Assembly (NCBI GenBank): GCA_021822115.1 | Contig: JAJZSA010000002.1 | Location: 1-64,000 of the forward strand | Length of the DNA stretch: 64,000 bases | Source: Pseudomonadota bacterium | GTDB lineage: Bacteria; Pseudomonadota; Gammaproteobacteria; Burkholderiales; Gallionellaceae | Reading direction: 5' to 3' | Shown here: positions 51,321 to 60,238 of the stretch, one piece after another | Layout of the letters: the number at the start of each line of letters is the position of its first letter | How positions within the stretch are numbered: position 1 is the first letter of the stretch | The notes under the pieces: generated by a model | Told to the model about the DNA's origin: nothing | The model's input: only the letters and a program-made list of their open reading frames with translations | Database searches by the model: none | Position numbers and translations under genes: made by a program

Positions 51321-51746
51321 ATGGCAATGACCGTACATGTAGACGTGGTGAGTGCGGAAGAGCAGATCTTCTCCGGGGTCGCCGAGTTCGTCGTAGTGCC
51401 AGGCGAAATGGGCGAACTGGGTATCTATCCGCGTCACACCGCGCTGCTGACCCGCATCAAGCCTGGTTCCGTGCGCATCAAGCGTCCGGACCAGGATGCA
51501 GAAGAGTTGGTGTATGTCTCCGGTGGCATGCTGGAAGTGCAACCCGGCGTGGTGACGGTCTTGGCCGATACCGCGATCCGTGGTGCCGACCTGGATGAAG
51601 CACGCGCTCTGGAAGCCAAGCAAGCGGCTGAGGAAGCGATGAAGAACCGCAGTTCCGACATCGACTATGCAGCCGCTCAGGCCGAGCTCGCAGAAGCCAT
51701 TGCACAACTGCGTGCGATCCAGCAACTGCGCAAGCATACGCACTGA
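51321..51746 (+). CDS. atpC: ATP synthase F1 subunit epsilon
   Basis: The rotor subunit that couples gamma to the c-ring and can inhibit hydrolysis. The 141-residue protein has the N-terminal beta-sandwich ([27 protein letters not shown], around 24-50) and a C-terminal two-helix domain (~88-138, rich in Ala and Glu). The ATG at 51321 follows AAGGGGG; a second ATG at 51327 is possible. It is the last gene of the operon, followed by a terminator. Confidence 0.95.
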   Translation: MAMTVHVDVVSAEEQIFSGVAEFVVVPGEMGELGIYPRHTALLTRIKPGSVRIKRPDQDAEELVYVSGGMLEVQPGVVTVLADTAIRGADLDEARALEAKQAAEEAMKNRSSDIDYAAAQAELAEAIAQLRAIQQLRKHTH

Positions 51747-51770
51747 TCGGCGGCGATAGCAGATCACAAG

Positions 51771-51793
51771 AAAGCAGCTTCGGCTGCTTTTTT
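51771..51793 (+). terminator. Intrinsic terminator of the atp operon
   Basis: An 8-bp stem AAAGCAGC/GCTGCTTT closed by a stable TTCG tetraloop is followed by more T. It lies 25 bases after atpC and before glmU. Confidence 0.92.
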
Positions 51794-51837
51794 GTTGTCT
51801 GGCAGATATACTTCGACATCCTTGAAAAAGTCACGAC

Positions 51838-53202
51838 ATGAGCCAGCTGAACATCGTCATCCTCGCTGCGGGCAAAGGCACCCGCATGTATTCCGACAAA
51901 CCCAAGGTTCTGCACGCACTGGCCGGTAAACCACTGGTACAGCATGTGCTCGAATGTGCACAGAGCCTCACTCCGCAGCAGGTCTGCGTGGTCTACGGGC
52001 ATGGCGGGGAAGCGGTGCCGCAAGCGATGCAGCAGTATGCCGCGCGTTTTGTGCTACAGGAACCGCAACTCGGCACCGGACATGCCGTGCAACAGGCCAT
52101 GCCGCATCTGCAGGACGACAGCCGCACGCTGATACTGTATGGCGATGTGCCGTTGATCCAGCACAACACGCTGCACCAGATGCAGCAGGCCGGCGATGGC
52201 ATGGTCCTGCTGACGGTGAATCTCGATATTCCGACCGGCTATGGGCGCATCGTGCGCAATGCCGAAGGTGACGTACAACGCATCGTCGAGCAGAAAGATG
52301 CCGCGCCGGAAGAACTGGCGATCCGCGAAGTGAACACTGGCATCATGCTGGTGCCGACCGCGCAATTGCGTACTTGGCTGGAGAATCTGCGCAACGACAA
52401 TGCGCAGGGCGAGTACTACCTCACAGACATCGTCGCCATGGCGGTGCAGCAAGGGCTGTCCGTCCACACCGTGCAGCCGGCACAACGTTGGGAAGTCGAG
52501 GGCATCAACAACAAGACTCAACTTGCGCAACTCGAACGCGTCTGGCAACAGACGGTAGCGGGCAAGTTGATGGCACAAGGCGTTACGCTGGCCGATCCGG
52601 CGCGGATCGATGTGCGCGGTGAACTCACTTGCGGGCGCGACGTCGAGATCGATGTCGGCTGCATCTTCGAAGGCAAAGTCACCCTGGGTGACCGTGTGAA
52701 AGTGGGTGCATACAGCGTCATCCGTAATGCCAGCATCGGCAGTGGCACGCAGATCGCACCCTACACCCACATCGATGACAGCCAAGTGGGCGCTGACTGC
52801 CACCTGGGGCCCTATGCGCGACTGCGCCCTGGCAGCAAGTTGGCGGAGGATGCGCATGTCGGCAACTTCGTGGAAATCAAGAACAGCGAGATCGGTCGTG
52901 GCAGCAAAGCCAACCACCTCAGCTACATCGGCGACAGTACAGTCGGCAGCAGGGTCAACATCGGTGCCGGCACCATCACCTGTAACTATGATGGCGCAAA
53001 CAAACATCGCACTATCATCGAAGACGAAGCATTCATCGGCTCCGATACCCAACTGGTCGCACCGGTGACGGTCGGCAAGGGGGCGACCATCGGCGCCGGA
53101 TCCACCATCACCAAAGACACGCCCGCTGGAGAACTCACGCTGTCACGCAGCAAACAGCTCAGCATCGCCGGATGGCAACGGCCAACCAAAGTGAAGAAAT
53201 GA
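51838..53202 (+). CDS. glmU: Bifunctional GlmU (GlcN-1-P acetyltransferase / GlcNAc-1-P uridylyltransferase)
   Basis: Makes UDP-N-acetylglucosamine for peptidoglycan and lipopolysaccharide. The N-terminal pyrophosphorylase domain (~1-228) has [19 protein letters not shown] (~7-25) and the metal-binding YGDVPL (~101). The C-terminal left-handed beta-helix (~250-450) shows hexapeptide repeats, [20 protein letters not shown] (~342-361) and the catalytic His region. The 454-residue length is normal. It ends one base before glmS, so the two enzymes of amino-sugar synthesis are one operon. Confidence 0.96.
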   Translation: MSQLNIVILAAGKGTRMYSDKPKVLHALAGKPLVQHVLECAQSLTPQQVCVVYGHGGEAVPQAMQQYAARFVLQEPQLGTGHAVQQAMPHLQDDSRTLILYGDVPLIQHNTLHQMQQAGDGMVLLTVNLDIPTGYGRIVRNAEGDVQRIVEQKDAAPEELAIREVNTGIMLVPTAQLRTWLENLRNDNAQGEYYLTDIVAMAVQQGLSVHTVQPAQRWEVEGINNKTQLAQLERVWQQTVAGKLMAQGVTLADPARIDVRGELTCGRDVEIDVGCIFEGKVTLGDRVKVGAYSVIRNASIGSGTQIAPYTHIDDSQVGADCHLGPYARLRPGSKLAEDAHVGNFVEIKNSEIGRGSKANHLSYIGDSTVGSRVNIGAGTITCNYDGANKHRTIIEDEAFIGSDTQLVAPVTVGKGATIGAGSTITKDTPAGELTLSRSKQLSIAGWQRPTKVKK

Positions 53203-53203
53203 C

Positions 53204-55027
53204 ATGTGCGGAATCGTAGGAGCCATCGCAAAACGTAACGTCGTCCCCATCCTGGTCAACGGTCTGCGCCGTCTGGAATACCGGGGCTATGATTCGGCCG
53301 GACTGGCGGTAGTACATGACCATAAGCTGCAACGGGTACGCAGTGCTGGCCGCGTAGCGGAGCTGGAGCAGAAAAGTGCTACCACTCAGGGCCAACTGGG
53401 AATCGCACATACCCGCTGGGCGACTCATGGCATCCCCAGCGAGCGCAACGCGCACCCCCATATCAGCCGCGAGCTGATCGCCGTAGTGCATAACGGCATC
53501 ATCGAGAATTATGAGGAATTGCGCAGCGAATTGAGCGCGCAGGGGTATCGTTTCGAGTCGGACACCGATACCGAAGTCATCGCTCACTTGATCCACAGCC
53601 ATTATGGTTCGGGCAATCTGTTGCAAGCCACACAGACCGCGCTCAGCCAGTTGGTGGGTGCCTACGCCATTGGCGTGATCGCGGCAGACAACCCACATCA
53701 GTTCATCGCGGCACGCAAGGGCAGCCCCCTGCTGCTGGGTGTGGGCGAGGGCGAGCACTTCGTCGGTTCCGATATGTCAGCCTTGCTTCAGGTCACACGC
53801 AAAGTGGTGTATCTGGAAGAAGGTGATGTGGTCGAGGTGAGTCTGGATGGTTACCGCATCTTCGATGCGCAAGGCAATGCCGTGCAACGTCCGGTGCAAG
53901 TCAGCGAACTGGACAACGACAGTGTAGAGCTGGGCAACTACCAGCATTACATGCAGAAGGAGATCCACGAACAACCGCAGGCGCTGGCCAATACGCTGGA
54001 ATCGGTATGCAACAGCCAGTCACTGGTACCGGGTATCTTCGGTGCGGAAGCCGCGCAGATCTTCCCCAAAGTGGACAGCATCCTCATCCTGGCTTGCGGC
54101 ACCAGCAACCATGCCGGACAAGTGGCGCGCTACTGGCTGGAAGAGGTTGCAGGCGTCCCCTGCACCGTCGAGATCGCTAGCGAATACCGCTATCGCAGCA
54201 GCGTGGCCAACCCCAAGACGCTGGTGGTCACCATCTCGCAATCGGGCGAGACGGCAGATACGCTGGCGGCGTTGAACCATGCCAAGGCGACCGGGCATGC
54301 TTACACCCTGGCGATCTGCAACGTGCCGGAAAGTGCCATCATCCGCCAGTCCAAATTGCGCTTGCTGACGCGTGCGGGTCCCGAGATCGGCGTGGCATCG
54401 ACCAAGGCATTCACCACCCAATTGGCCGCTCTGTTCCTGCTGACCTTGGTGTTGGCCAAACAGCGTGGTCGGCTGGATGTCGAGCGTGAACAGCGCTTCC
54501 TGCATGAGTTGCGCCATCTGCCGGTCGCGGTGCAGAAGGTACTGGCATTGGAGCCGCAGATCGCCGAAATGTCCAAGCACTTCGCCGACAAACACCATGC
54601 TCTGTTCCTCGGCCGTGGTATGCATTACCCCATCGCGGCGGAAGGTGCACTCAAGCTCAAGGAGATCTCCTACATCCATGCCGAGGCTTATCCGGCGGGT
54701 GAATTGAAGCATGGTCCGCTGGCGCTGGTGGATGCAGACATGCCGGTGGTGTCGGTCGCCCCCAACGATAGCCTGCTGGAGAAGCTCAAGTCCAATCTGC
54801 AGGAAGTCCGTGCCCGCGGTGGGCAGCTGTATGTGTTCGCCGATGCAAATACCCACATCCAGCCCAGCGAGGGCGTACATATCCTGCAAATGCCGGAACA
54901 CGCGGGATTTCTTAGCCCTATTCTGCATACGGTGCCTTTACAGCTGCTGGCATATTACGTCGCATTGCAAAAGGGAACGGATGTGGACAAGCCCCGCAAT
55001 CTGGCGAAGTCGGTCACGGTGGAGTGA
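53204..55027 (+). CDS. glmS: Glutamine-fructose-6-phosphate aminotransferase
   Basis: Makes glucosamine 6-phosphate from fructose 6-phosphate and glutamine. The nucleophile is Cys2 (MCGIVGAI). The glutaminase domain (~1-220) has TRWATHG and GSDMSALL. Two SIS domains follow (~285-420 and ~455-590), with CGTSNHAG (~299), [10 protein letters not shown] (~345) and the C-terminal KSVTVE. The length is 607 residues. No glmS ribozyme is possible in the one-base gap from glmU. Confidence 0.97.
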   Translation: MCGIVGAIAKRNVVPILVNGLRRLEYRGYDSAGLAVVHDHKLQRVRSAGRVAELEQKSATTQGQLGIAHTRWATHGIPSERNAHPHISRELIAVVHNGIIENYEELRSELSAQGYRFESDTDTEVIAHLIHSHYGSGNLLQATQTALSQLVGAYAIGVIAADNPHQFIAARKGSPLLLGVGEGEHFVGSDMSALLQVTRKVVYLEEGDVVEVSLDGYRIFDAQGNAVQRPVQVSELDNDSVELGNYQHYMQKEIHEQPQALANTLESVCNSQSLVPGIFGAEAAQIFPKVDSILILACGTSNHAGQVARYWLEEVAGVPCTVEIASEYRYRSSVANPKTLVVTISQSGETADTLAALNHAKATGHAYTLAICNVPESAIIRQSKLRLLTRAGPEIGVASTKAFTTQLAALFLLTLVLAKQRGRLDVEREQRFLHELRHLPVAVQKVLALEPQIAEMSKHFADKHHALFLGRGMHYPIAAEGALKLKEISYIHAEAYPAGELKHGPLALVDADMPVVSVAPNDSLLEKLKSNLQEVRARGGQLYVFADANTHIQPSEGVHILQMPEHAGFLSPILHTVPLQLLAYYVALQKGTDVDKPRNLAKSVTVE

Positions 55028-55132
55028 GCGATTCGGCGCGGGGCAGGCGGCAAAGGCTGAATTCTCCATAGCGAAAGCCTACGGGACAAAGCCGCCAACC
55101 TCATCCCTCCGCGCTTCAGGAGAGTCTCTGAC

Positions 55133-55897
55133 ATGGCGGTCATCGCCGTATTCAATCAGAAAGGTGGTGTGGGCAAGACCACGACCTGCCTCAACCTCAC
55201 GGCAGCACTGGCGCTCGCCCAGCGCAACCCCATTGCGCTCGATATGGACCCGCAGGGCCACCTGAGTCTGGCATCCGGCTTGCGTCACGGCACCAGCCAG
55301 CGCGACAGCATCGTCTCCTTCTTCAAGGAAGACGTCCCGTTGAGCAAACTGCTATACGAGACCCCCGCCGGCTGGCAACTCATCCCGGCTACCCTGGAGC
55401 TGTCCAAGATCGACGCGCTGTATGGCAGCGACCCGCAAGCTGCACGCAAATTGAAACAGGGACTAGAGGAAGAACTGTCCTTGACCGGCGCACCCATCCT
55501 CATCGATTGTTGCCCCATGCTGGGCGTGCTGACGCTGAATGCCTTGCTGGCCGCAGATAAGGTATTGATCCCGGTCTCGCCGGACTATCTGTCGCAACAC
55601 GGCGTACATCGCCTGGATAGCGCATTGAATGTGCTGGAGAAGAAGCTGAACCGCACCTTCGAACGCCGTATCGTGGTGACCCGTTTCGACTCGCGGCGCA
55701 AACTGTCCTACGACATCTACGACAGGCTGAAGCAACGCTACGGCAACCTGGTGTGCAAGACCCGCATCGGCGAGAACGTGGCCTTGGCGACCAGTCCCAT
55801 GCACGGACTGGATGTGTTCGCCTATGCGCCGAACAGCCCGGGTGCCGCCGATTACCGTGCCTTGGCCAAAGAATTGACCGAGACCGGCTTCATCTAA
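55133..55897 (+). CDS. Orphan ParA/MinD family ATPase
   Basis: A 254-residue deviant-Walker ATPase, distinct from the chromosomal ParA at 43017. Walker A is [13 protein letters not shown] (8-20), the A' motif is [15 protein letters not shown] (~38-52) and Walker B is [15 protein letters not shown] (~121-135). It has no ParB-like or cargo-protein neighbour: it follows glmS by 105 bp and its end overlaps the convergent ubiB by four bases. Candidate roles are positioning of an unknown cargo or plasmid-type partition. A GGAG site lies nine bases before the ATG. Confidence 0.88.
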   Translation: MAVIAVFNQKGGVGKTTTCLNLTAALALAQRNPIALDMDPQGHLSLASGLRHGTSQRDSIVSFFKEDVPLSKLLYETPAGWQLIPATLELSKIDALYGSDPQAARKLKQGLEEELSLTGAPILIDCCPMLGVLTLNALLAADKVLIPVSPDYLSQHGVHRLDSALNVLEKKLNRTFERRIVVTRFDSRRKLSYDIYDRLKQRYGNLVCKTRIGENVALATSPMHGLDVFAYAPNSPGAADYRALAKELTETGFI

Positions 55898-57417
55898 CGC
55901 AGTAGCCAGGCCAGCGCCAAAAATAATCCGGAAGACAACAACAAGGCGATCAGCGCCAGCCACAGGTTGCGCTGCTTTTGCTGCGCCAGCATCTCCTGCA
56001 ACAGTGGCGCCAGATCGGCATGCGGACTGCTGCTCAAGCGTTGGTGCAGCAAGCGCGGCAACTCCGGCAGAAAGGAAGCGAAACGCGGCGATTCACGTTT
56101 CATCGCCTTGAGGAAGCCGCGCCAGCCGATCTGTTCACTCATCCAGCGTTCCAGCCAGGGCTTGGCAGTCTTCCACAGGTCGAGGTCGGGGTCGAGTTGC
56201 AGGCCGAGGCCTTCGATGTTGAGCAAGGTCTTTTGCAACAGCACCAGTTGCGGTTGCACCTGGATGCCGAAACGGCGCGAGGTCTGGAACAGCTTGAGCA
56301 GGATGCGGCCAAAGGAGACTTCGCGCAGCGGCTTATCGAAGATGGGTTCGCACACCGAGCGGATCGCTGCCTCGAATTCATCCACGCGCGTATCTGCCGG
56401 CGCCCAGCCCGATTCGATGTGCAACTCCGCCACGCGTTTGTAATCGCGGTTGAAGAAGGCGATGAAGTTCTGCGCCAAGTACTGCTTGTCGTTATCGGTG
56501 AGCGTACCCATGATGCCGAAATCCAGTGCCACATAGCGCCCGTCGCGCGCCACCAGGATGTTGCCGGGATGCATGTCGGCATGGAAGAAACCGTCGCGGA
56601 ACACCTGAGTGTAGAAGATCGTCACGCCATCGCTGGCCAGCTTGGGGATATCGATGTTGGCGGCGCGCAGCGCTTCGATCTGGCTTACCGGGATACCCTG
56701 CATGCGTTGCATCACCATCACACGTTCGCTGCACCAGTCCCAATAGATCTCCGGCACCAACAACAGCGAAGCATCGATGAAGTTACGGCGCAACTGGCTG
56801 GCATTGGCCGCCTCGCGCATCAGGTCCAGTTCGTCTTGCAAACTCTTCTCGAACTCCGCTACCACCTCGCGCGGACGCAGGCGCTTGCCGTCGGACCAGA
56901 ACCTTTCTACCAGCGAAGCGGCGATATCGAGCAGCGCCAGATCATGCGCGATGATGCGCTGGATGCCGGGACGCAGGATCTTCACCGCTGCCTCGCGCCC
57001 ATCCGGCAGGATGGCGAAATGCACCTGCGCCACCGAGGCACTGGCCACGGGCAACGGGTCGAAGCTGGCGAACACCTGCGCCAGCGGTTTGCCGAACTCG
57101 GCTTCCAGCAAGGCTACCGCCTGCGCCGAGGGGAAGGGAGGCACGCGATCCTGCAACAAGGCCAGCTCTTCGGCGAGGTCGAGCGGGATCAGATCGCGGC
57201 GCGTGGACAACAGCTGACCGAACTTGACGAAGATCGGCCCCAGACGTTCCAGCGCCAGACGCAGCCGCTCGGCGCGCGGGCGGCCTCGGCCACGGAAGAA
57301 CAGCAACAGGTTGAGCAAGCGCGACATCCAGCGCGTACGCGCATGGGCCAGCAGGAACTCATCCAGGCCGTAGCGCAGGATGATGTACAGGATCTTGATC
57401 AGGCGTAACAGTCGCAT
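55894..57417 (-). CDS. ubiB: UbiB family ABC1-type atypical kinase (ubiquinone biosynthesis)
   Basis: An atypical kinase/ATPase needed for ubiquinone synthesis. Signatures are the KxGQ motif in [17 protein letters not shown] (~59-75), [11 protein letters not shown] (Ala-rich loop, ~124-134), the AVKILRPG lysine (~143-150), [15 protein letters not shown] (~279-293) and LDFGIMG (~302-308). Two C-terminal membrane segments lie in the last ~25 residues. The 507-residue length is normal. ubiE and ubiJ are not adjacent here. A terminator separates it from the Tim44-like gene. Confidence 0.93.
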   Translation of the reverse strand: MRLLRLIKILYIILRYGLDEFLLAHARTRWMSRLLNLLLFFRGRGRPRAERLRLALERLGPIFVKFGQLLSTRRDLIPLDLAEELALLQDRVPPFPSAQAVALLEAEFGKPLAQVFASFDPLPVASASVAQVHFAILPDGREAAVKILRPGIQRIIAHDLALLDIAASLVERFWSDGKRLRPREVVAEFEKSLQDELDLMREAANASQLRRNFIDASLLLVPEIYWDWCSERVMVMQRMQGIPVSQIEALRAANIDIPKLASDGVTIFYTQVFRDGFFHADMHPGNILVARDGRYVALDFGIMGTLTDNDKQYLAQNFIAFFNRDYKRVAELHIESGWAPADTRVDEFEAAIRSVCEPIFDKPLREVSFGRILLKLFQTSRRFGIQVQPQLVLLQKTLLNIEGLGLQLDPDLDLWKTAKPWLERWMSEQIGWRGFLKAMKRESPRFASFLPELPRLLHQRLSSSPHADLAPLLQEMLAQQKQRNLWLALIALLLSSGLFLALAWLLR

Positions 57418-57425
57418 CGTTCAAA

Positions 57426-57454
57426 TGAAAAGGGCACGGCTGCATGCCGTGCCC
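57426..57454 (-). terminator. Terminator after the Tim44-like gene
   Basis: A 9-bp stem GGGCACGGC/GCCGTGCCC with loop TGCAT is followed on the minus strand by the U-rich CTTTTCATTT. It ends the Tim44-like transcript just before ubiB. Confidence 0.75.
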
Positions 57455-57476
57455 CGAAGTTTACTTCAGTTCCACT

Positions 57477-58310
57477 TTAAACCTGCTGGATTCCGGAGAG
57501 CAGCCAGACGGATTTGTCATCCTTCAGATCCTTCTGTACATGCCAGACCTCATCGAAGTTCTCAGGCGCGCCGTTGTTCTCACGCAACTGACCGGACAGG
57601 CGCACGCTGGCAACGGCGATATCGTTCTCGGTCACCACTTCCAGCAACTCGGCGTTCACGAAGCCTACATCGGTGTGTTGCGGTGCATCGCCACGTTCCT
57701 GCAATTGCATGCTGATCTCGGCATACATCTCGGGCGTGGTGTATTCGCGGATATCGTTAAGGTCCTTGCGGTCGTTGGCCGCTTGCAGGCGGATGAAGGA
57801 AGTCTTGGCGCTGCGCAGGAAGCTCTCGACCGGGAAATCAGCCGGCATGTTCTTCGGCGCAGCAGGTTCAACAGCCGGTGCGGCGGGTTGCTGCGAGGCG
57901 GCTACAGGCGGCATGTTTTGACCAGCCGGCATCCCGGCGTATTGCATGGCCGGCTGCGACTTCTTGCGCAGCATGGAGAACAGGAAGAATGCGCCGACGG
58001 CGAGCAGCAGGATCATCATCAGCATGCCCATGCCTTCACCCAGCCCCAGATGCGAGAACAAAGCCGCCAGACCGAGACCGGCAGCCAGACCGGCCAGAGG
58101 GCCCAGCCATTTGTTCGGCTGCTTGGCCGGTGGCGTGGCAGCCGGTGCAGCTTGGGTGGGGGCCGGCGTAGCCTGTTTTTGCGGCGGTGCGCTGAAGGTG
58201 CGCTGCTTGCCGATGCTGGAACCACCACCCAGGCGCTTGGCTTCGGCATTGGCCGCTAACAGGGAAAGACTGCTGAGGATCAGGGTCATCAAGAGAGCGA
58301 AACGTTTCAT
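57477..58310 (-). CDS. Tim44-like domain membrane protein
   Basis: A 277-residue protein with a signal peptide (1-24, ending NAEA), a proline/alanine/glutamine-rich linker (~38-65) and two close membrane segments (~68-88 and ~92-112). A second low-complexity linker (~115-155) precedes a C-terminal Tim44-like domain (~160-277), with SFLRSAKTSFIRLQAANDRKD and FDEVWHVQKD. Bacterial Tim44-like proteins have no settled function; the domain is related to the mitochondrial import motor and resembles the NTF2 fold. I chose the ATG at 58310; the frame continues upstream but without a signal sequence. Confidence 0.87.
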   Translation of the reverse strand: MKRFALLMTLILSSLSLLAANAEAKRLGGGSSIGKQRTFSAPPQKQATPAPTQAAPAATPPAKQPNKWLGPLAGLAAGLGLAALFSHLGLGEGMGMLMMILLLAVGAFFLFSMLRKKSQPAMQYAGMPAGQNMPPVAASQQPAAPAVEPAAPKNMPADFPVESFLRSAKTSFIRLQAANDRKDLNDIREYTTPEMYAEISMQLQERGDAPQHTDVGFVNAELLEVVTENDIAVASVRLSGQLRENNGAPENFDEVWHVQKDLKDDKSVWLLSGIQQV

Positions 58311-58348
58311 GGTGTTATTCGAATAATGGTTGCAACAGGGAGGACAGT

Positions 58349-58369
58349 ATACCGTGAGCCACACGGTAT
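58349..58369 (-). other. Hairpin downstream of rluA
   Basis: An 8-bp perfect stem ATACCGTG/CACGGTAT with a five-base loop adjoins the rluA stop codon on the minus strand. No U-tract follows, so termination is doubtful. Confidence 0.35.
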
Positions 58370-58992
58370 CAGAACGGCGCAGAGTGCTCAAAACACAGCA
58401 TTTCCCCATTCTCTGGATGGTTAAAGTGCAAGGCACAGGCATGCAGCAACAAGCGCGTAGCGCTCTCAACATCGCCATATAAAGCGTCACCGAGTATGGG
58501 GTGGCCCAGTGTGGCAAGGTGCAGCCGCAATTGATGACTGCGGCCGGTATGAGGCTCCAACGCGACGCGCGATGCTTGAGCATCGGCCTGCAAAACACGA
58601 TAACGCGTGAGCGAAGGTTTACCGTGTTCATGGTCGATACGCTGCAATGGGCGGTTAGGCCAGTCCAGCGCAATGGGCAGGTCGATTTCACCCTGTATCG
58701 GTTGCAGATGACCACGACAGATGGCGACGTAGCGTTTCGTTATCGTGCGTCCCTGGAACATGGCCGACAGTCGGCGCTGCATCTCGATGCCGCGTGCGAA
58801 CAACATCAGGCCGGAAGTCGCCATATCCAGCCGGTGCACGATGAGCGCATCGGGGAAGACACACTGTACGCGAGCGGACAGACAATCCTGCTTGTCCGGA
58901 CCGCGGCCGGGCACGGACAGCAAGCCAGCCGGTTTGACGACGACCAGCAGGCAGTCGTCCTGATACAGCAGTTCGTATGCCTCAGGGTTCAA
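58369..58992 (-). CDS. rluA: RluA family pseudouridine synthase
   Basis: Converts uridine to pseudouridine in 23S rRNA (U746) and, in E. coli, tRNA U32. The catalytic Asp is in VHRLDMATSG (~50-59), with KPAGLLSVPGRG (~20-31), LPIALDWPNRP, GRSHQLRLHLA (~150-160) and GHPILGDALYG. The 207-residue TTG start at 58992 is proposed because it overlaps the exonuclease stop (TTGA) and matches the RluA N-terminus (about 219 in E. coli). The frame is open to 59151 inside the upstream gene. Confidence 0.9.
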   Translation of the reverse strand: MNPEAYELLYQDDCLLVVVKPAGLLSVPGRGPDKQDCLSARVQCVFPDALIVHRLDMATSGLMLFARGIEMQRRLSAMFQGRTITKRYVAICRGHLQPIQGEIDLPIALDWPNRPLQRIDHEHGKPSLTRYRVLQADAQASRVALEPHTGRSHQLRLHLATLGHPILGDALYGDVESATRLLLHACALHFNHPENGEMLCFEHSAPF

Positions 58993-59747
58993 GCGACGTC
59001 GGCGACCACCGGCGTGTGGTCGGAAGGGCGTTCCAGCTTGCGCGGCGCTTTGTCGATGCTGCAACTGGCGCATTGCAGGGCTGCACTGAGCAGGATATGG
59101 TCGATGCGCAGACCCATGTTGCGACGGAAGGCCATCATGCGATAGTCCCACCAGGAATAACTCTTCTCAGCCTGTTCGAACTGGCGGAACGCATCGCGCA
59201 AGCCTAGTCCCAGCAGTCGTTGGAAGGCCTCGCGCTCGGCTGTGCTGCACAGGATCTTCTCGTGCCAGGCGGCAGGATCGTAGACATCGGCATCGCTGGG
59301 TGCGATGTTGTAGTCGCCCAGCAAGGCCAGCTTGGGGTAGCGCGTCAGCTCGTCCTGAAGCCAGACAGTGAGTGCCGTGAGCCACTTCAGCTTGTATTCG
59401 AACTTGTCGGAACCGACCTCCTGGCCGTTGGGGATGTAGACGCAGACAACGCGTACATCGGCGATGGTGGCGGCGATCACCCGTTTCTGCTCATCGTCGA
59501 AGCCGGGGATGCCGCATTGCACTTCGCTGAGCGGGGTACGGCTGAGGATGGCCACGCCGTTATAGGTCTTCTGTCCGCTGTAGGCGCAGTGGAAGCCGGC
59601 CGTTTGCAGTTCGGCAAGCGGGAAGTTCTTGTCTTCGGATTTGGTCTCTTGCAGACACAGCACATCGACCGGGAAGGCAGCTTGCCAGTCGAGCAGGTGC
59701 GGCAGACGCACCTTGAGCGAGTTCACGTTCCAGGTGGCGATCTTCAT
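58989..59747 (-). CDS. xthA: Exonuclease III (NExo-like)
   Basis: A 252-residue exonuclease III family enzyme for DNA repair, paralogous to the gene at 922. Motifs are ATWNVNSLKVRL (4-15), LCLQETKSED (~31-40), the QKTYNGVAILSRTPL segment, LLGDYNIAPSDADVYDP (~143-159), WHEKILCS, MGLRIDHILLS (~217-227) and the C-terminal SDHTPVVA. The WHEKI-CS region matches, from memory, the meningococcal exonuclease NExo, so a 3'-exonuclease role is likely. The ATG at 59747 overlaps the preceding gene by ATGA. Confidence 0.93.
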   Translation of the reverse strand: MKIATWNVNSLKVRLPHLLDWQAAFPVDVLCLQETKSEDKNFPLAELQTAGFHCAYSGQKTYNGVAILSRTPLSEVQCGIPGFDDEQKRVIAATIADVRVVCVYIPNGQEVGSDKFEYKLKWLTALTVWLQDELTRYPKLALLGDYNIAPSDADVYDPAAWHEKILCSTAEREAFQRLLGLGLRDAFRQFEQAEKSYSWWDYRMMAFRRNMGLRIDHILLSAALQCASCSIDKAPRKLERPSDHTPVVADVA

Positions 59748-60229
59748 TGCGGCTGCGGATTGCGTTGCGGACGATAGGGCGCCTGTTTCGGGTAACCCGC
59801 CAGGTCCAGCTCCTTGTTCCATTGTTCGGCGAGGAAGCCTTTCAGGAGGGTCTTGCCGACTAGCAGGGTGGGGATCTCCAGGCCGCCGGTCTCCTTGCGA
59901 TAGGCTTCGACATCTTCCCGCTTGATGAGATGTTTCTCGGTGTACGGGATACCACGTTGTTGCAGGAAGTCGATGGCGGCTTCGCAGGGGGCGCAATCCA
60001 TGCCGGTATACAGGGTGACCGGGAACGATTCTTTGGCGCGCCGTGTTGCATACGGCAGGCTGTCGTCCGGTGTCGGCGCCGCATCGACATGCACCGGTTC
60101 CGCCTCGATGGCTTGCGGCAATGGCTGGTCGCTGTAATGCACTTTGCCCTGGCTGTCGATGGAGCGATACAGCTCGGCATGCGCGGCCAGCGCGGTCAGG
60201 CAGAGGGCGAAGAACAGGACGGTGCGCAT
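59744..60229 (-). CDS. Exported DUF4124-glutaredoxin fusion protein
   Basis: A 161-residue protein of two joined modules. A signal peptide (1-18, ending AAHA) is followed by a DUF4124 motif (ELYRSIDSQGKVHYSDQPLP, ~19-38). From ~69 comes a glutaredoxin-like domain, PVTLYTGMDCAPCEAAIDFL, with the redox pair Cys-Ala-Pro-Cys (~79-82), and the cis-Pro motif IPTLLVG (~119-125). The periplasmic placement is unusual for glutaredoxin, which needs cytoplasmic glutathione. It could reduce or isomerise envelope thiols. It overlaps xthA by ATGA. Confidence 0.88.
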   Translation of the reverse strand: MRTVLFFALCLTALAAHAELYRSIDSQGKVHYSDQPLPQAIEAEPVHVDAAPTPDDSLPYATRRAKESFPVTLYTGMDCAPCEAAIDFLQQRGIPYTEKHLIKREDVEAYRKETGGLEIPTLLVGKTLLKGFLAEQWNKELDLAGYPKQAPYRPQRNPQPQ

Positions 60230-60238
60230 GGAACCTCC

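Noticed and set aside
53202..53204. A glmS ribozyme or riboswitch upstream of glmS
   Set aside because: glmS starts one base after the glmU stop codon, leaving no leader; the ribozyme is also a Gram-positive feature.
55028..55132. A possible small gene or RNA between glmS and the orphan parA
   Set aside because: No ORF with a ribosome site, hairpin with U-tract or known RNA motif was found beyond the parA ribosome site.
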